A DNA stretch of 64,000 nucleotides from Leptospira stimsonii. GTDB lineage: Bacteria > Spirochaetota > Leptospiria > Leptospirales > Leptospiraceae. The stretch covers positions 248,001 through 312,000 of the forward strand of contig NZ_QHCS01000001.1 in NCBI RefSeq assembly GCF_003545875.1, given 5' to 3'. Positions 52,290-64,000 of the stretch are shown in pieces (position 1 is the stretch's first letter; the number at the start of each line of letters is the position of its first letter). The notes below the pieces were generated by a model. That model saw only the letters and a list, made by a program, of their open reading frames with translations. It made no database searches and was not told the DNA's origin. Position numbers and translations under genes: made by a program.

Positions 52290-53371
52290 AGTCTAAGGGC
52301 TGGATCTTCAATCCTGCAGTGGACTTGTCGTTTATCATTTTACCAGGAATTCTTTCCGTATTTTTTTTATTCATATTAAATAAATTGAATATACTTCCAT
52401 CGGAAATCAATCCCTGGACTTGGTTCTTCGCGGTACTTTTGATAGACGTGGCTCACGTTTATTCCACTTTGTTTCGATCCTACTTTAATGAAGAAGAATG
52501 GAGAGAAAAAAAAACTCTTCTCATAACAGTTCCGATCGTTTGTTTTCTCTTTTCGGTATTCCTCTACTCTTTTGGTTCGATTTGGTTTTGGAGAATTATG
52601 GCTTATGTTGCCGTCTTTCATTTCATTCGTCAGCAATTCGGATTCTTAGCTCTTTATAGAAAGAAAACCGAGTCGATTCAAATTCCGTTCGTTCTGGACA
52701 AACTTACGATCTATTTGATGGGAGGAATTCCGATTCTATACTGGCACTTAACGGATCAAAAAAGGGAATTCTCTTGGTTTATGGACGGAGACTTTTTGGT
52801 TTATCCGATTCCTACTTTTGCAAGCGCCTTACTCTGGTTACAGCAGATTTGGTTGGGGTTGTATTTAGCGATTCACATCATTTACTTTTTCAAATATCGA
52901 TCGTTTCCTTTTGGAAAAATTCTGTTAGTTATCAATACTTGGTGTGTTTGGTTTTTCGGAATCGTTTATTTCAATTCCGATTTTTCTTTTACAATCACGA
53001 ATGTAATCAACCACGGAATCCCTTATATTTTTTTACTCTTCTACTATGTGATTCAAAATCCAAACGAAATAATAGGGGAAGTCTTTAAATCCAAGGCTTG
53101 GATTACGGTTCTCATCTGTTTTTTAGGCGTTCTATTCTTATTTTCCTTTGTTGAAGAATGGGCGTGGGACAGTTTTATTTGGAAAGATCATTATCAAATC
53201 TTTCAAAACGCGAGCTTTTATTCTCTTGAGCTTCCGGAATTTGCGACTGCTCTTTTGGCATCGGTGCTCTTTTTACCACAATTTACCCATTATGTTCTTG
53301 ATGCTTATCTTTGGAAGATAGGAAAGCCGAATCCTCGGTTATTTCACTTTTTTGGAATCACGGAAAAATAG
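52286..53371 (+). CDS. Multipass membrane protein, partner of the flavoprotein
   Basis: A 361-residue integral membrane protein with about nine to ten helices. Helices contain His residues (LLIDVAHVYSTLF, YVAVFHFIRQQFGF, WLGLYLAIHIIYFF, VINHGIPYIFLLFYY, LPQFTHYVLDAYLW) in positions where a heme or quinone protein might place them. I do not recognise the family. The ATGA overlap with the Tat flavoprotein gene suggests it may accept electrons from that enzyme or anchor it. That role is inference. Confidence 0.72.
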   Translation: MKSKGWIFNPAVDLSFIILPGILSVFFLFILNKLNILPSEINPWTWFFAVLLIDVAHVYSTLFRSYFNEEEWREKKTLLITVPIVCFLFSVFLYSFGSIWFWRIMAYVAVFHFIRQQFGFLALYRKKTESIQIPFVLDKLTIYLMGGIPILYWHLTDQKREFSWFMDGDFLVYPIPTFASALLWLQQIWLGLYLAIHIIYFFKYRSFPFGKILLVINTWCVWFFGIVYFNSDFSFTITNVINHGIPYIFLLFYYVIQNPNEIIGEVFKSKAWITVLICFLGVLFLFSFVEEWAWDSFIWKDHYQIFQNASFYSLELPEFATALLASVLFLPQFTHYVLDAYLWKIGKPNPRLFHFFGITEK

Positions 53372-53414
53372 GTGAAACGCGCTTTCCATTGAAATTCTAT
53401 CACATTCAGATCTG

Positions 53415-53450
<36 letters not shown>

Positions 53451-53481
53451 CCATAATGACGAAAAAGTTTAAACAGGAATT

Positions 53482-53855
<374 letters not shown>

Positions 53856-53874
53856 TTTTTTAGTAACGAAGTTT

Positions 53875-53915
<41 letters not shown>

Positions 53916-53942
53916 TAAGGAGCGAAACCATTTCCTCCTGGT

Positions 53943-54152
53943 TTAGCCTACCTTATCGATGAAAGTACCCTTTACCTTGTAGAAATCCCCGTTTTGACCT
54001 GCTTCAACTGCAAAGGCCCTCTTATCTGAAACGTTAGCCTGCTTATTTTCATACGGCTCGACGCGAACCATCCCGTCTTCTTTTGGGATTTTTCTTGTAT
54101 CTTTGACTCCTTTTTCCGGAAGCCCAAGCTGAACTGAGGAAACTACCTTCAT
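53943..54152 (-). CDS. Small hypothetical protein
   Basis: A 69-residue soluble protein, MKVVSSVQLG at the start, with a good AGGAG seven bases ahead of ATG 54152. The sequence alternates charged and hydrophobic residues (YENKQANVSDKRAFAVE, GDFYKVKGTFIDKVG), which suggests a small beta-rich fold. I do not recognise it. It lies downstream of the TIG lipoprotein gene on the other side of a short gap (53 bases) and before the bidirectional terminator. Confidence 0.65.
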   Translation of the reverse strand: MKVVSSVQLGLPEKGVKDTRKIPKEDGMVRVEPYENKQANVSDKRAFAVEAGQNGDFYKVKGTFIDKVG

Positions 54153-54205
54153 GATACAACTCCTATTCGAACTTTAACAGATCTCGCAAAAAAACCAAAC
54201 ATTTT

Positions 54206-54931
54206 TTATTGAAAGCTGATTTTACAACTTCCTTTTGCGGAGGTAATAAAGTACTGAACAGCGTAATTGTCGCTGAAATTGATCGTTGGATTGTAAACCG
54301 GAGCGGCTATAGTTCCATTATCAATCGCTACACAGCTGGTCGTGAAATATTTCACCGCAACTAAGTTATCACATTCTAAAGCCAAAATGGTGCCGCCCGT
54401 TTCCCTTAAGTTCGAGCGAAAGGCCTTTGTCCCGAAATCCGCCGTAAATTTAACGGTCGAAGAATCCGGATAGTTGATCGCAGTTTCGTCCCCATAGATA
54501 TTGCTGTAGGCCTTATAACAATCCACATAAAATCGACGTGCGGAGCAATTGTATCCGTCCGTTCCATAGACCGTGTCACAAAAGCCGTCGGCTTTCGAAA
54601 CAGTAAGGAAACCTGCCTTTGCCCCGGCAGGAACCGTCGTAATGATCTCAGTTGTAGTGATCGAAAAGATCGTTCCGACCAAATTGTTGAATTTCACAAT
54701 CGTATCCGTTGAGTTCGGTGTAAAATTTCTTCCGGTAATCGTAATCTGAGTTCCGGTATAAGCGACGTCCGTCGACTGCGGAGGAGAACCAGCAGGCGGA
54801 TCGATTCCGGTAATTACGGGACTTCCGATTCCAAGACCTGCAAATAAATCATTATTCGATTTGCTATCCTTACATTGAAGAACCGAAAGAAGGAGAAGAA
54901 TGAGAAAAAATTTTGTCGATTTATGTAGCAT
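54206..54931 (-). CDS. Lipoprotein with IPT/TIG domain
   Basis: A 241-residue lipoprotein from ATG 54931: signal STKFFLILLLLSVLQC, with the lipobox Cys near residue 18. A longer frame to 54997 is disfavoured because it displaces the signal peptide. Residues about 40-120 form an IPT/TIG (Ig-like) domain: PVITGIDPPAGSP, TGTQITITGRNFTPNST, VKFNNLVGTIFSIT and IITTVPAGAKAGFLTV, the classic TIG run. The rest has several Cys (FCDTVYGTDGYNC, FYVDC, TSC, GSC) and may be disulfide-bonded. It should be an envelope or surface-exposed protein; the binding partner is unknown. Confidence 0.85.
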   Translation of the reverse strand: MLHKSTKFFLILLLLSVLQCKDSKSNNDLFAGLGIGSPVITGIDPPAGSPPQSTDVAYTGTQITITGRNFTPNSTDTIVKFNNLVGTIFSITTTEIITTVPAGAKAGFLTVSKADGFCDTVYGTDGYNCSARRFYVDCYKAYSNIYGDETAINYPDSSTVKFTADFGTKAFRSNLRETGGTILALECDNLVAVKYFTTSCVAIDNGTIAAPVYNPTINFSDNYAVQYFITSAKGSCKISFQ

Positions 54932-55016
54932 AATCTTACTTGGCTTGAAAATTTTACGACGGGCACCTAGTTTATCGGAACAAAAAGGTTTCGGCAAGAA
55001 TTATTCTGCCTGAAAA

Positions 55017-55811
55017 ATGGTGCCTAAAATGAGCGAATCCTCCACAATCCTCTACTCAATCGAAAAAGATATCGCGGTCTTGCTTCTCAATCGACCGGAA
55101 AAAAGAAACGCAATCAGCAAAGAATTGCTTTCAACCCTTCACGACTCCATTCTAAAAGCAAAGGAGAATCCTTCGATTCGATCTTTGGTATTAGGAGGAA
55201 TTGGACCTTCTTTTTGCGCCGGCGCGGACCTGAAAGAAAGAGCGGGCATGTCGCCGAAGGAAGTGACCCAATTCTTAGATGGATTGAAGAACTGCTTTTT
55301 AGAACTTGAGAACTTTCCGTATCCGACGATCGCCGCCCTCGACGGAGACGCCTTTGGTGGAGGACTCGAACTCGCACTTTGTTGCGACTTCATTCTACTC
55401 AAGAACGATATTCGTATCGGTTTGACTGAAACTCGTTTAGGAATTATTCCCGGCGGTGGAGGAACACAGAGACTTCCTCGAAGAATCGGGGTCGCAAAAG
55501 CAAAGGAAATGATTTTCACCGGAAAGACAATCGACGCAGAGACCGCGTTGAATTACGGGCTTGCTAATTCTATCTGGCACGATTCTTCACTTCCCGCCGC
55601 AAAAATGTTAGCGGAAGAAATCGCTTCCCATTCTGCTCCTATCGCACTTCAGCTTGCAAAGAAAGCAATTGCGGAAGGTTATGGTCAAGATATACAAACG
55701 GCTCTGAAAACTGAAAGTAAATACTATAACGAGACGTTAAAGACGGAAGATCGGGTGGAAGCGCTCAAAGCCTTTCAAGAAAAACGAAAACCGATTTTCA
55801 AAGGAAAATAA
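55017..55811 (+). CDS. Enoyl-CoA hydratase/isomerase family protein
   Basis: A 264-residue crotonase-fold enzyme. The oxyanion-hole motifs are SFCAGADLKERAG and DAFGGGLELALCCDF, and catalytic Glu-type residues sit in LTETRLGIIPGGGGTQRLPR. This layout fits enoyl-CoA hydratase, used in fatty-acid beta-oxidation, and would complement the acyl-CoA synthetase at 27499. The stop is followed immediately by the ATG of dcd (zero spacing), so the two are cotranscribed. ATG 55017 is used; another ATG lies four codons on. Confidence 0.9.
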   Translation: MVPKMSESSTILYSIEKDIAVLLLNRPEKRNAISKELLSTLHDSILKAKENPSIRSLVLGGIGPSFCAGADLKERAGMSPKEVTQFLDGLKNCFLELENFPYPTIAALDGDAFGGGLELALCCDFILLKNDIRIGLTETRLGIIPGGGGTQRLPRRIGVAKAKEMIFTGKTIDAETALNYGLANSIWHDSSLPAAKMLAEEIASHSAPIALQLAKKAIAEGYGQDIQTALKTESKYYNETLKTEDRVEALKAFQEKRKPIFKGK

Positions 55812-56333
<522 letters not shown>

Positions 56334-56410
56334 AATTCTCTTCTTTTTTGTTGACTTTATCCCTGATCGCTCCAGAATTTTGACCTCAAAACACTTTTTT
56401 GGAGAATGGA

Positions 56411-56881
56411 ATGACCAGATTTAGATCTATCGCAATTTTTCTAGCTTTTGCATTTCTTTCTGCGCCTGTATTTGCAGGTGAAGAAGATGCAATCCTTGGA
56501 AAATGGTGGAACAAAGAAAAAGACGCACAAGTGGACGTTCACAAATGCGGAGCTAAGATTTGTGGAAAAATCGTTTGGCTGAAAGAACCTCTTTATCCGG
56601 CAGGAAGCACCGAGGGAACTCCGGGGACTCCAAAATTGGACAATAACAATAAAGACGAAAGTCTTCGTTCTCGTCCGACGCTCGGTCTCGTTTTTCTTAC
56701 CGGATTTTCTTACGAAGGTGAACAAGTTTGGACCGGCGGCAGAGTTTACGATCCGAAAGGCGGCAAAACTTACGACGGAAGACTTACTTTAAGAAATGCT
56801 GATACTTTAGATCTCAAAGGCGGCTACAAAGTCGGTTTCATGATGATCGGTAAAGAATCTACTTGGACAAGAGTTAAATAA
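56411..56881 (+). CDS. Exported DUF2147 protein
   Basis: A 156-residue protein starting at ATG 56411, with GGAG seven bases ahead; the frame is open to a TTG at 56399. Signal peptide SIAIFLAFAFLSAPVFA-GEE. The mature part is a single DUF2147 domain: ILGKWWNKEKDAQVDVHKCG, AKICGKIVWLKEP, GLVFLTGFSYEG, WTGGRVYDPKGGKTYDGRLTL and GFMMIGKESTWTRV. The domain is lipocalin-like and its binding target is not known. A disulfide between the two Cys of KCGAKIC is likely. It is followed by a terminator. Confidence 0.9.
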   Translation: MTRFRSIAIFLAFAFLSAPVFAGEEDAILGKWWNKEKDAQVDVHKCGAKICGKIVWLKEPLYPAGSTEGTPGTPKLDNNNKDESLRSRPTLGLVFLTGFSYEGEQVWTGGRVYDPKGGKTYDGRLTLRNADTLDLKGGYKVGFMMIGKESTWTRVK

Positions 56882-56893
56882 GAATAGAACTTT

Positions 56894-56918
56894 ACGGTTT
56901 CTAAAACATAGAAACCGT
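56894..56918 (+). terminator. Terminator after the DUF2147 gene
   Basis: ACGGTTTCT (56894-56902) pairs perfectly with AGAAACCGT (56910-56918) over a 7-base loop. A short T stretch follows. A second hairpin CTCTCC/GGAGAG nearby (56943-56962) may serve the minus-strand gene. Confidence 0.65.
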
Positions 56919-56980
56919 TTCAGATCCTTTTTGCAATTCAATCTCTCCGATCAAAAGGAGAGGTTTCTCTCCCTTCCTTT

Positions 56981-59900
56981 TCACACATGATTTTCGATTT
57001 TCTTTAGAATTTTCTTCGCATTTTCGTTTTGTGGATCCAACACTAAAGCTTTATCCGCCAACTCTTTTGCTTCCATATATTTTTGTTGTAATCGATACAA
57101 ATCGGAAAGATTTACTAAGTTGTTCGCGTTGTCCGGTTGTTTCGCCGCAACTTTCTCAGAGGCGCTGATTGCTTCCGAAAACCTTCCAAGTTTCTTATTG
57201 GCGACGGAAAGATAATACCAGTATTCGCTCAACTCGGGATCCAACTCCAGATATTTTCCAAGAATTTCGACTGCCTTTACGTAATCCTTGTCTTTGAAAC
57301 TGAGAAGGCCTAAGAGTTTAATTACCTTAGAATCTTCCGGAGTTTTAGAATAAAGATCCATTAGTTCGTCGATCGCTTCTTTCGTGTTTCCGTCTTTATA
57401 AAGTTGTCGTGCATGCGAATAGGAGATGCTCCAATCAGAAACATCATCGATTGCAGAAGTCATTCCTATCTTATCGGAATCATCCGAAAAACCGTGCGCT
57501 TCTTCACCTGTTCTTAGACCGTATTCGATTCTCAGCAAAGAAAGATCATCGGTGATTTCTCCGTTCTTATAAATCAAATGTTCGATTAGATCGATATCGC
57601 CTTTTCCGGCTTCCACAGTTTTCAGAAATAGGGTTTCGTCCTCATTGATCGATCTTGTGTCTTTATCCGGAGTCAGATCGAGATCGTCTTTGCCATCGGA
57701 TCCCAAAATCAGAATATCACCTTCTCGTAAAGTAGTTGTGAACACTTTGAAGGGATATTCCGATTCCAAACCTATCTTTCGAAGATTCAAAGTATTATCT
57801 AGAAATGTAGCCCGTTCGTCCCGATACAATACTGTAAAAGGATGTTCTGCATTAAAATAGTAAGCTTTACCTGATTCTTCTTCGATTAGAAAAAAGGTTC
57901 CTGAGATTACCATACTTCCGTTAAAGGATTTGAAGACGGCGTTCACTTCTTCGTACGTTTCTGTTAACCATTGTTCCGGTGAGATATCCAGAATTCGATT
58001 GTTTGCGGCAGAGCGAGCGAGAATCGAATTGATCACGACCCCCATTACGAGAGATCCTCCTGCGCCCTGCATGGACTTTCCCATTGCATCCCCATTCATC
58101 GCGAAAACATAACGTTTGAAATTGGAAGGAACTCCCAAGCGCAAATTTCCTGTCACACAAATGTCTCCACCGAGATCCGCGCGTTTTCCCTTAAATTCGA
58201 ATTGTTTCTTTTGTCTTAGGAGAAAGTGTGTCGAAACCTTAGGAGACTTACTTGCATTGTAGTTGAGAGGTTTTGCGAGAAGAGAAGTTAAAAAGTAATC
58301 TCCGTCCTGTTGAATTTTGAGCCTCTGAAATTCATCGATTTTTTCCGAAAGTTCCTCGGTTCTTTCTCGAACTTTGAGAGCCAAGTGCTCGGCATAATCT
58401 TGAAGTTCTTTTCTCGCGTCTCGTATCGAAGTCACCATGTTATTAAAAGAATCCGCCAAAAATCCGATCTCATCTTTGACTCGAATCGGGACCTGGACTT
58501 CCAGACTTCCATCATTCACCTTTTCAACTCCGCTCAATAAATCGTTCAATGGAGAAACGAGACTTCCACGGAAAAACAACGGGAATAATAAGATGATCAC
58601 TACGATCACAACACCCAAAACGATGATCTGCTTCAAAGCAGTCGGATGCATAAATTCACGATAAACTCTATAGGAAAAACCGACCTCGCTGACTTTGTCA
58701 TTCTCGGAATCGTATTTTATAAAGCCGATATAATGATTGCTATGATTGCCGACGTCCTTCTTGCGATAGTATCTCGTAAGGGAGGGAACGAACGGACGAA
58801 AGTAGTTGAGCACTTCTTCCTTAAGTTTTTCCGGGGTCACCGCTTTACCGTCCCACTTGCAAAAATTCCAGCGATACTCCAAAGAAATTCGAAACATTTT
58901 GACTTCTTTGGCTCCGTCGAGGTAACTCCTACCTTTCGAACAAAAATCTTCAGGAAAGATATTATCCAGTTTATTCGAAGCGACGAAAACATAAAGACCG
59001 AGTCTGGACAATTCTTTGCTCAACGCGGTTTTAAGAGATCCCCCTTCCAATTCCGGATGTTCTTTTAGAAAGTTAACGATCGAATATCGATAGCCTCCAA
59101 AATTCTCATGAGAATTTTCCACAAGACGGATTACGGACTCTCGAAAACCTTCTTCTTTAAGATTAAAAATCCTTTCGTATAACAGCGTATTTCTGAAATC
59201 AATAGCAAGTTGTTCTTCATCCGGATGAATATTAGGGTCGTATTTCGCTTTATCGAAGGAATTCGTACCTTGGTCCCATTTGATCATGTAGGAAATTCCG
59301 TCTTCTATTGCGCCTCCTTCCAGCGCGCGTTCCATATGAATATGACTCAATGTATCATACTCGGATTCTTTGTCTTGGTTGGATATGTAAACAAGAGCTT
59401 GCATGATGATCAAAACCGTAACGAAAGTGATTCCGACAATTTTCAGCATGAAAGAAGTTTTTTCGACGGAGAAATTGAGATATAAGATAAGAATAATAAA
59501 GAAGGCCACCATAAAAAGAAGAACGATAGAGGTAAGATAAATCGACCTTTCAATATAACCGTCTCTACTCAGAAGATTCGCGATCACTGGAACCGTTCCT
59601 CCCACAAGAAAGGACATCATAAACGCAAAAATAATCCACCGAGACTTCCCTTTCAGTACTGTCATCCTCCAGATCGGGATCGCAATGAAATTGATAAAAA
59701 CGTACGTAAAAATAATGATCGCGATCGTTCTACTAACGTTCTCCGCATTAAAATCCCAATGATGAGCCGTGAAGTGATATTTCACGGGAGCTTTCCAAGT
59801 TGAAAAACAGAAATAACCTACTGACACAACCGCGACGATCCAGAGGACGATGGTAGTGACCAAGTTGAATTTCGGATTATCGTTGTCCGGATATCTGGCA

Positions 59901-60181
59901 ACAAATTGACCGATGTGAAGAATCGCCGGTAAAATCAAACCGGCTGTGATCCAACGATGGTAGGCGGCGAATGGATGATAGAGCACCGCCGCAAATACAT
60001 AACCGAATTGAAATATACCGAGCAAAAAAGCGCCGAAAGCTAAATGTTTGGTGCTCGATACTTTCTTATCTATAAAAAGAAAAACACCGGAAATCAGCAT
60101 GGAAGTTAAGAAGGACAATAAACTCCCAAATGAATAATAATTGAGAAGTACGTTGTTCCAAATGGATTCGGATTCACCCAT
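56981..60181 (-). CDS. SpoIIE (PP2C) phosphatase with 7TM, HAMP and TPR domains
   Basis: A 1066-residue membrane phosphatase. The N-terminal 240 residues hold about seven helices. A ninth-helix region near 250 leads to a periplasmic sensor loop (about 280-520) with paired Cys. HAMP follows (LLSGVEKVNDGSLEVQVP, about 535-600), then a coiled coil. The SpoIIE domain (about 650-870) has LGGDICVTGN, AMNGDAMGKSMQGAGG, FNAEHPFTVLYRD and LILGSDGKDDLDL. TPR repeats close the protein (about 920-1060: KVIKLLGLLSFKDKDYVKAV, LSVANKKLGRFSEAIS, NLSDLYRLQQKYMEAKELA). It is a paralogue of the next phosphatase, at 61279. Confidence 0.92.
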   Translation of the reverse strand: MGESESIWNNVLLNYYSFGSLLSFLTSMLISGVFLFIDKKVSSTKHLAFGAFLLGIFQFGYVFAAVLYHPFAAYHRWITAGLILPAILHIGQFVARYPDNDNPKFNLVTTIVLWIVAVVSVGYFCFSTWKAPVKYHFTAHHWDFNAENVSRTIAIIIFTYVFINFIAIPIWRMTVLKGKSRWIIFAFMMSFLVGGTVPVIANLLSRDGYIERSIYLTSIVLLFMVAFFIILILYLNFSVEKTSFMLKIVGITFVTVLIIMQALVYISNQDKESEYDTLSHIHMERALEGGAIEDGISYMIKWDQGTNSFDKAKYDPNIHPDEEQLAIDFRNTLLYERIFNLKEEGFRESVIRLVENSHENFGGYRYSIVNFLKEHPELEGGSLKTALSKELSRLGLYVFVASNKLDNIFPEDFCSKGRSYLDGAKEVKMFRISLEYRWNFCKWDGKAVTPEKLKEEVLNYFRPFVPSLTRYYRKKDVGNHSNHYIGFIKYDSENDKVSEVGFSYRVYREFMHPTALKQIIVLGVVIVVIILLFPLFFRGSLVSPLNDLLSGVEKVNDGSLEVQVPIRVKDEIGFLADSFNNMVTSIRDARKELQDYAEHLALKVRERTEELSEKIDEFQRLKIQQDGDYFLTSLLAKPLNYNASKSPKVSTHFLLRQKKQFEFKGKRADLGGDICVTGNLRLGVPSNFKRYVFAMNGDAMGKSMQGAGGSLVMGVVINSILARSAANNRILDISPEQWLTETYEEVNAVFKSFNGSMVISGTFFLIEEESGKAYYFNAEHPFTVLYRDERATFLDNTLNLRKIGLESEYPFKVFTTTLREGDILILGSDGKDDLDLTPDKDTRSINEDETLFLKTVEAGKGDIDLIEHLIYKNGEITDDLSLLRIEYGLRTGEEAHGFSDDSDKIGMTSAIDDVSDWSISYSHARQLYKDGNTKEAIDELMDLYSKTPEDSKVIKLLGLLSFKDKDYVKAVEILGKYLELDPELSEYWYYLSVANKKLGRFSEAISASEKVAAKQPDNANNLVNLSDLYRLQQKYMEAKELADKALVLDPQNENAKKILKKIENHV

Positions 60182-60395
60182 AATATCAATAAACCTGTTT
60201 CTTTAAGAATCTCTAATAATCGAAGAATTTGGATCTATCTTTTTTTCCAAACAGACGTTACTCTAACGATAGGAAGGTTCTTTTCAATGATAAAATAGAA
60301 GGGAATTCGAATTCGACACGTTTCTATGGATTTCGGATCGGGGGGAAAAAGCGCTTTTCTCACGAAGTCGCGCTTTTCTGAAACAAGCGTTCAAT

Positions 60396-61278
60396 TTAAG
60401 GAAAAGAAACGAAGTTCCGAATGATGGATTCCTTTTGAAACGTTTTCCAGGAATATATTTCATAAGGTCCAGGCGTGACCCAACCTCGGAGGACACTTGA
60501 CCAATTCTTATTTTGTATCGTTTTCAAGATAAGAATCACTTGGCCGGTCGTTTTCGGGGAATTATCAAAAACCAGCTTTTTTATAAATTCCCGATATCCA
60601 GACGGACCCAATTCTTTATAAAGAATGAACTGAACTTTCAAAGCCTTATTGTAAAAGGTAGGAGTTGCCGACGGGATTCTTTCCCTAAAGTCGGGGTCGA
60701 GTGGAAAATCTTTTCCGCCTTGGAGTCCTTCTTCCATGCTCCATTCTTCAGCCATGGAAATTAATTCTTCTTTCGACAGACTGAGTTTTTTTTCCTTATA
60801 GAGAACGAAAGGTAAGAAAGAAACGATTCCTTCGCTCAGCCAGGCGACGTCAGAAAAATAAAAATGCCCGAGCTCGTGAAAGAGAAGTGCAGGATATCCG
60901 GGAGGGGCGAGGTCCGGTTCGAAATAAATCCCCCGCACAGGCCCATAATCACCGGAGATGTTATTGAATCCTCCCACCCGAGTTCCATTTAAGAAGACTT
61001 GGTCTTGTACTAACAAGAGGACTTTGAATTTTTCGGAAGGCTTTTGTCCCTCAAAAATGCCTGCGCTCGCTTCGTGAAATGAAATTCCAGAATAAGATTC
61101 CAAACCCTTAAAAAGATCGCGCGTCTTTCCAAAAGCGAACTCGTTCCATTCTTTATCCTTAGAAGAATTCCGAATCTCAAGAATCAATTCCCCTCTGGAC
61201 AGTGGAATTCTTCGAACCCATGAATTCTTTTCCGAAATTAGATCGAATGAGATTAGAATTAAAATTCCAAAAAAAAGT

Positions 61279-61286
<8 letters not shown>
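60396..61286 (-). CDS. Exported HExxH metallopeptidase-like protein
   Basis: A 296-residue protein with an export signal (RRLFFGILILISFDLIS). The zinc-type motif FHELGHFYF (HExxH, about residue 135) is followed by a third-ligand-like DVAWLSEG (Glu), giving the gluzincin-like HExxH...E pattern. The start is GTG 61286; a TTG at 61298 is also possible. The gene overlaps the upstream phosphatase by eight bases and is therefore translated in coupling. It lies between the two SpoIIE paralogues, so it may process a sensor or substrate of that system. That link is inference. Confidence 0.8.

Positions 61287-64000
<2,714 letters not shown>

Overview
The window reads as chromosome of a Leptospira species (spirochaete). 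The sequence is fairly AT-rich and densely coded on both strands. It carries many lipoproteins with short spirochaetal lipoboxes, and two-component, PP2C (SpoIIE) and STAS regulators typical of the genus. The his genes are scattered, tRNAs are isolated, and several proteins belong to families I know only from Leptospira. No ribosomal RNA, prophage, insertion sequence or CRISPR array is visible. Species cannot be fixed from the sequence alone.

Layout. 1-3.4 kb: the 5' part of rsgA, a sensor histidine kinase, an alkyltransferase-like protein and thiD. 3.4-8.5 kb (minus): a DUF885 protein, then a three-gene run of VKOR-DsbA fusion, zinc-ribbon membrane protein and SpoIIE phosphatase. 8.6-10.5 kb (minus): hisB-hisH-hisA with start-stop overlaps. 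10.66-11.29 kb: a tRNA-Leu whose last 18 bases begin a perfect 180-bp tandem repeat, followed by a frameshifted coiled-coil gene. 12.5-20 kb: TetR-rhomboid, NUDIX, a nitrilase-like pseudoenzyme, a lipoprotein, an EcsC-like protein, prfA and a cystathionine-gamma-synthase-like PLP enzyme. 20-24 kb (minus): a membrane protein with a 16-bp palindromic operator beside a TetR gene, and a MASE1 histidine kinase. 23.9-29.6 kb: fused pabB-pabC, thpR, aat, a Lys-rich secreted protein and an acyl-CoA synthetase. 30-40.5 kb: a diheme cytochrome c, a minus-strand envelope cluster (SGNH hydrolase, anchored helical protein, HEAT lipoprotein, lipoprotein, metallo-beta-lactamase-fold hydrolase), an outer-membrane-type protein, hemerythrin-AraC, and a secreted Lys/Asp repeat protein. 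40.6-43 kb: an RNA methyltransferase, two tRNA-Ser, a pair of small membrane proteins and tRNA-Arg. 43-48.8 kb: a decayed gene, a small Bfd-like ferredoxin, a WbuC cupin, a kinase-like/STAS regulatory pair, a promoter with internal palindrome, an acyltransferase and dapF. 49-56.9 kb: a methyltransferase, a HAD hydrolase, a Tat-exported flavoprotein with membrane partner, a VOC protein, a TIG lipoprotein, enoyl-CoA hydratase, dcd and a DUF2147 protein. 57-64 kb (minus): two large paralogous SpoIIE phosphatases around an HExxH protease-like gene.

Regulation is the main theme. There are three SpoIIE-type phosphatases, one kinase-like ATPase and one STAS antagonist, which are the parts of a partner-switching network, plus two histidine kinases, two TetR and one AraC regulator. 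Several promoters or leaders show inverted repeats or foldable structure. The best candidates for undescribed biology are the tRNA-derived 180-bp tandem repeat, the structured leader of the SGNH gene with its divergent hairpin-masked outer-membrane gene, the operator-controlled mini-ferredoxin, and the phosphatase/peptidase/phosphatase block.
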